Positions 60,060-64,000 of a stretch of 64,000 nucleotides of DNA are shown piece by piece (position 1 is the stretch's first letter; each line of letters starts with the position of its first letter). Position numbers and translations under genes: made by a program. This stretch comes from Sternotherus odoratus (Eukaryota; Chordata; Testudines; Kinosternidae). The notes beneath the pieces were generated by a model. That model worked only from the letters and a program-made list of their open reading frames with translations. It had not been told where the DNA came from and ran no database searches. The stretch covers positions 164,539,434 through 164,603,433 of the forward strand of contig JAVMKO010000001.1 in the NCBI GenBank assembly GCA_032164245.1, given 5' to 3'.

Positions 60060-61100
60060 TGGATTAGGGCCGGAATGACCAAATCAATGGGACATAAAAC
60101 GTATCCACACCCGAGCATGCATGGTAACCTCTCCCCGGCGAGACGGGCAGTTCATAGAAGCGCTGTGTAGCGTTCTGCACCTGGCCCTCGCAGCTGAACA
60201 GTGAGTAGACAGCGTCCCACGGCCGTTTACAACCCCCTCCCGCAAAGGAGCCTACAGAGGGGTGTCCTAGAGGGACTGCTGGGCTGGTGAGAACAGAGGG
60301 TGTGAGCCACAGCGGCCCTTCCCAGAGGAGTGGTTGGATTTCTTCGGTGGAGTGTGGATCAAGCCCCATTCAAATGTTCTACCCCGTGTCTGCTGACCTT
60401 TGACGGCTTCTCTCCCCACCCCCCGTCCACCCCACACGGGGTTACACGACGCCTGGGCTTTCCGGGGAGAAGTGCGGTGCGGTGCCACCCCGAGAGCTAT
60501 TCTCCGCCCGGCAACTCCTGAGCAGGGCGGGCTCCCGGACGGATCTCGAGGCGTTTGATTTCCGAAACCAGCAGGAGCGAGGTGACAGGAGGTGTCAAGC
60601 GGGGCCCGGGTACAAGTGACAAGGCATCAGTCACAGCCAGGGGGGCGAGGCCCCCGAGTCGGCATTAAAGCAAGGACAGCCCGGAGCTCTAGAGATGGCC
60701 CGTGTAAACGCCCTTCACTCCATTTACAACCACAATCGCATCAGCCGGGCGGTGGGAGGGGGCAGATTTGCTTTGAGCCCACGTGGCTAATTGGGGAGAA
60801 TCACCCGTGAGAACGGCCCCTTCTTGCAGCCACTCGCCCCCTGGGGACGTTCAGTTACATGACACTGCTCGTCGCACGGCGATCCAAGGGGACTGGCTGT
60901 CCGGCGCACGGGGGAGGAATCTCTTGCCTTCGCTGTCGCGGGACAGGACTATTTGTTAACGCTGCCATTGATCGGCAATGTCCTGGGCCCCGGGTTACCG
61001 CGGGCACGCCACCCTCCTCCTCGGGTCCATCGTTTCTGCAGGTCACAAATGGTCAAAAAGCCATGTTCAGCCCCCCCCCCACCCCCACCCCCACCCTAAA
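60060..61100. promoter_or_regulatory. CpG-rich, repeat-poor segment (putative CpG island)
   Basis: CpG becomes frequent (for example about 13 in the first 180 bp) without any recognisable transposon. No single frame is convincing as coding: frames on both strands overlap and lack domains. A run of C (61070-61096) closes it. Likely an unmethylated regulatory or promoter region; direction unknown. Confidence 0.5.
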
Positions 61101-63990
61101 TTCTCGCCCAACTTTACCATGCCGACTGCTTATGAAGAATGAGTTTCGAACAAGTTACACGTGTCAACAATTTCCCCTGTGACTCCTTCCAAAGACTCAA
61201 ACCTTTTGGTTTCTGCTGATTTGACTGTAATTCTTTTTCCACTGGAGCGAGACAGTAATTGATTCGGAGTGAATGCAATTGTTGGCTTTTGCGGGTTTTT
61301 TAAATTAAAACCTGCGAAAGCGAAATGTCTCTAATATACATTTTTATTTTTGTTTTTTAAACAGACGGGTTAATTTAAAATGGGCTTTTAGGTAAGGTCA
61401 GGGAAAGGTATAATTCAAGGTCAATAACTATGCCTCATTTCTCGAGTTCTTTTGGTTTTATTATCGAATCCCATGTGTGGAATTTCTTAATAAACCAGGT
61501 AGAGGGAAAATACCATTGTAGCAGCGTCCAAAGATTATTGGGAGTTATTTTGCAGATTGTCCTCAGGAGACAAATATATTAGGGATTTGCCTTGATCAGC
61601 TCGGGCCACAATTTCAGAGACGCACTTTTTAAAATTTTAAATTCACATAATTTGAGATTGTATTTCAAACGTCTCTTTAGCGGGCCCTTCTCCCACCCAA
61701 GATTATTTGTTAATGATGTAATTTACTACACGGTCGCTTTCCTTTGCTGTCAAAAGGCTGATTGGAAGAATCAATTATCATACCCGCTGTAGGGAACAAT
61801 ATTTATTTTAATCTGCATCAAAAATATTCTGTTGGAAAATAGAAACAGTGGAACGTGTTGTCATATCAGATTCAACATGCAGTGCCCGTCTACTTGAATT
61901 TTTAAATACCTTTTTCGTATCTTTGATATTTTCCCTAAAAGACGTTTTTCCCCCTGTGGCCAGAGTCGGCTAGATTTTTCTGATACAATTCATAAACACA
62001 ATTGGGTTTGTTTGTTTGAGAAAGGGAGAGACAATCATCAGCCGGGTTCAGGGTTGTCGGGGGAAATTTCAATGACATTTTGGATAATTTAACGCAGCTT
62101 GAAAGCAGTTTTGTAACCGACTGTAAACATGGTCTTCTTGTTTGTGCAGGATTTGTGCAAAGTATGGTCCTATTACATTGGGACATCGATTACCAAGAAA
62201 GGTAAACAGGCTCATAGGTATTCAGAGGTTCTCTATGTAACAGTTTGAAAAGGGAAGGTCAAATCCAATTATAGTTCCTTCCCAGTTCAGGACAGTTTGC
62301 AGCTCTGAACCCCAAACCCTTTCCCAGCTATTGATATTATTATCAGTAGGAGTCGGTTTTCACGAAGATGGTTGCTGATAAAATATAGAGTGTATTATGT
62401 ATGGGAGAAGATGGCGTGGGATCTCAAATCACGTTTATACCAGCCGGGCCAATGTTAGCAAACACAGTTTGCTCTTTAGCATCCAAAGACTAAACTAGTG
62501 TTTTGAGATATTTAGGTGTTTGTTCACGTTTTTACAAATCAAAGCTGCAAGACTGTTATATTTGTTCTTGTTCTTATGATAATCATAATGGCTTATTTGT
62601 TTAGATAATATATTATGTCCATGTGCTGCGAAAATTATATTGGCGTCTCTGCTCCAATGTAATAGGTAGTGGGTGGGGGAGAGATTTTATATCTACGATT
62701 TCTTTAAGTCGGAGGATTTGTGCTCCTTTTTCTCCCCTTTACTTTTCTTCTCCGGGGCACTTTTAAATGCCCATAAAATTAAAAGATGTCTGTAGTTTCC
62801 ATGTTAACGCACAAAATGCTGAAGGAAAACAAGTCCTTTGAGATTGGATTTATTCCACGAGCTCAGGAAACAATTTGAAATATACTCCCCGAAAAAGTGA
62901 CAGGGGTCCTCTTTGTTAAAAGCCCCGGTGAGACAGATATACATGCGTGTTTGGTAAAAAGATCAGTCCGATGAGGAGCCCTCATTGAGACAGGACATAA
63001 AAAAAGGAGCTTTGATTACCAAAGTTAGAAAAACAAGGGAGCGATATATTTACCTGAAGCCAGCAAAATCCTGTCCGGGGATATAACTTTCCTTGTTTTT
63101 TAGAGGGTAATTGGAGATTAAAGAGCACAGCCTTCCTTCTCCTAAACAACATCGGGCCATTATCTGAAGGGTAGTTTGCTTTGTCAGATTCTGGTGTAAT
63201 AGGATAATTAAAGAGGTGCAAGATAGCTTAAACAAACACACACTCCGACGGGCTAGCGTTCGGTAGCGGGATTAGTTTTTAAGGTCCATTACTGTGTTTT
63301 ACAAACTGCTACATTATTATTTGTATCCTGATTATTGCTATGGAAATGTATTTTCACACAGGGTCTAAAGAAAGATTAATAACTCAAAATCGGAACACAA
63401 GTAAATCCCAGTCACCCTTTCGGCCAATTCCTTCTGGCAAGAGACCGCGAATTGCACATCCTTTCTTTAAAATTCGGTTTCCTAATAACTGCTTTAAATC
63501 TGGAAGTACCTAAAGCCGGACCTCCTATAACGGCGGCAGGAGCAGTAATAAGACTAATAATAGCCGGGTTACGTGATGTAAATATCTGCGCGTTGCTGCA
63601 TTGTCTCATTCCCCTGATCTGTGATCTCTAATGGAAGACATTTCCGCAGAAGCAGGTAAAGTGCAGGGAAACCAGTTGTGGGCAATTGAGACGGGAAATT
63701 GACCAGATGTTTTAGCGACTCACAAGGAGATCCGCTGTCTTTTTCCTTTCAGATCCCCCTTTCTTCCACAGCAGCTATTATGAGTGAAATCTGCCACTCG
63801 AGGCTGACTGTTGTGAACTTGCCCATCATCCCCTCCTTGCAAAGAAATCTGAAGGAAGAAGGGTATTATCGCTAGTTTTAAAGCGACGTGCAGTTAATGC
63901 AAGGAGCTTGCCCTGGTTAGTAATAGTGTGTTTTTCTTCCCGGTCTGGCTGGGGCGGCGGACCAGTGAGTTGGGTGCTGTTCACTTTGTT
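61101..63990. other. Unique, repeat-poor flank; candidate conserved non-coding DNA
   Basis: I recognise no interspersed repeat in nearly 3 kb, in contrast to the preceding 60 kb. The sequence is rich in homeodomain-type ATTA/TAAT motifs, and has a forkhead-like TGTAAATA at 63577-63584. CpG density rises again at 63390-63600. No confident exon. Confidence 0.4.
63631..63787 (+). other. Possible tiny spliced ORF
   Basis: ATG at 63631 opens a short frame to a good splice donor (GCAG/GTAAAG at 63655/63656). A strong acceptor (polypyrimidine CTTTTTCCTTTCAG) ends at 63752. Joining them keeps frame and gives 19 codons before TGA at 63785-63787. The 97-bp intron would be very short, but not impossible. 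A second small frame (ATG 63780 to TAG 63875, 31 codons) starts in the same downstream exon. I do not recognise either product; they may be non-coding 5' exons. Confidence 0.25.
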
Positions 63991-64000
63991 GTTGTACTTT

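Noticed and set aside
60064..61182. Frames of 60-107 codons in the CpG-rich segment as a first exon
   Set aside because: Frames on both strands overlap, have no domain and no preferred start or donor; kept only as a regulatory candidate.

Overview
The window is vertebrate nuclear DNA, most likely from a turtle. It has no operons or prokaryotic features, and its repeats are those expected in an archosauromorph/testudine genome: CR1 and L2-type LINEs, MIR-type SINEs, a Penelope-like element (PLE), PIF/Harbinger elements carrying a Myb/SANT-like gene, several non-autonomous hAT families, and ancient palindromic repeats. I found no convincing host protein-coding exon, tRNA or rRNA. The coding-like sequences I can support all belong to transposable elements, and only the Myb/SANT-like exon still has an open frame.

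Layout. 1-3.8 kb: anonymous sequence with a (TC)n tract. 3.8-5.4 kb: a GC-rich hAT element with an 8-bp target-site duplication (TSD), then a GC-rich unclassified repeat with direct-repeat ends. 7.0-11.6 kb: two Harbinger elements, each with a Myb/SANT-like gene and a transposase remnant on opposite strands. 16.8 kb: a Tigger-like MITE. 18.8-20.1 kb: a Harbinger-type MITE split by a 1.06-kb GC-rich hAT. 22.0 kb: a short hAT MITE. 23.7-24.4 kb: a solo LTR with a 5-bp TSD. 26.6-29.9 kb: a MIR, a hairpin repeat, two PLE tails with hammerhead-like cores, a small hAT, and a decayed PLE reverse transcriptase/GIY-YIG gene. 33.6-35.3 kb: a Harbinger MITE, a MIR, and a CR1 interrupted by a second copy of the 22-kb hAT MITE. 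36.7-38.2 kb: two GC-rich hAT elements about 100 bp apart. 41.5-42.7 kb: a 5'-truncated LINE with a perfect 13-bp TSD. 47.3 kb: a foldback element. 52.9-53.4 kb: a Tigger-like element with a palindromic GC-rich core. 53.8 and 54.9-55.4 kb: L2-like and CR1 remnants. From about 60 kb to the end, recognisable repeats stop, CpG becomes frequent, and the sequence looks unique and AT/homeobox-motif rich.

Interpretation (inference): this is a transposon-filled gene desert that ends on the right at a CpG-rich, repeat-poor segment, possibly the regulatory edge or 5' region of a developmental gene that I cannot name. The most notable patterns are CpG- or G+C-rich cores recurring inside otherwise unrelated non-autonomous DNA transposons, hammerhead-ribozyme-like cores in the PLE tails, a 220-bp tandem array replacing the 3' half of a Harbinger transposase, and nested insertions whose exact TSDs give relative ages.
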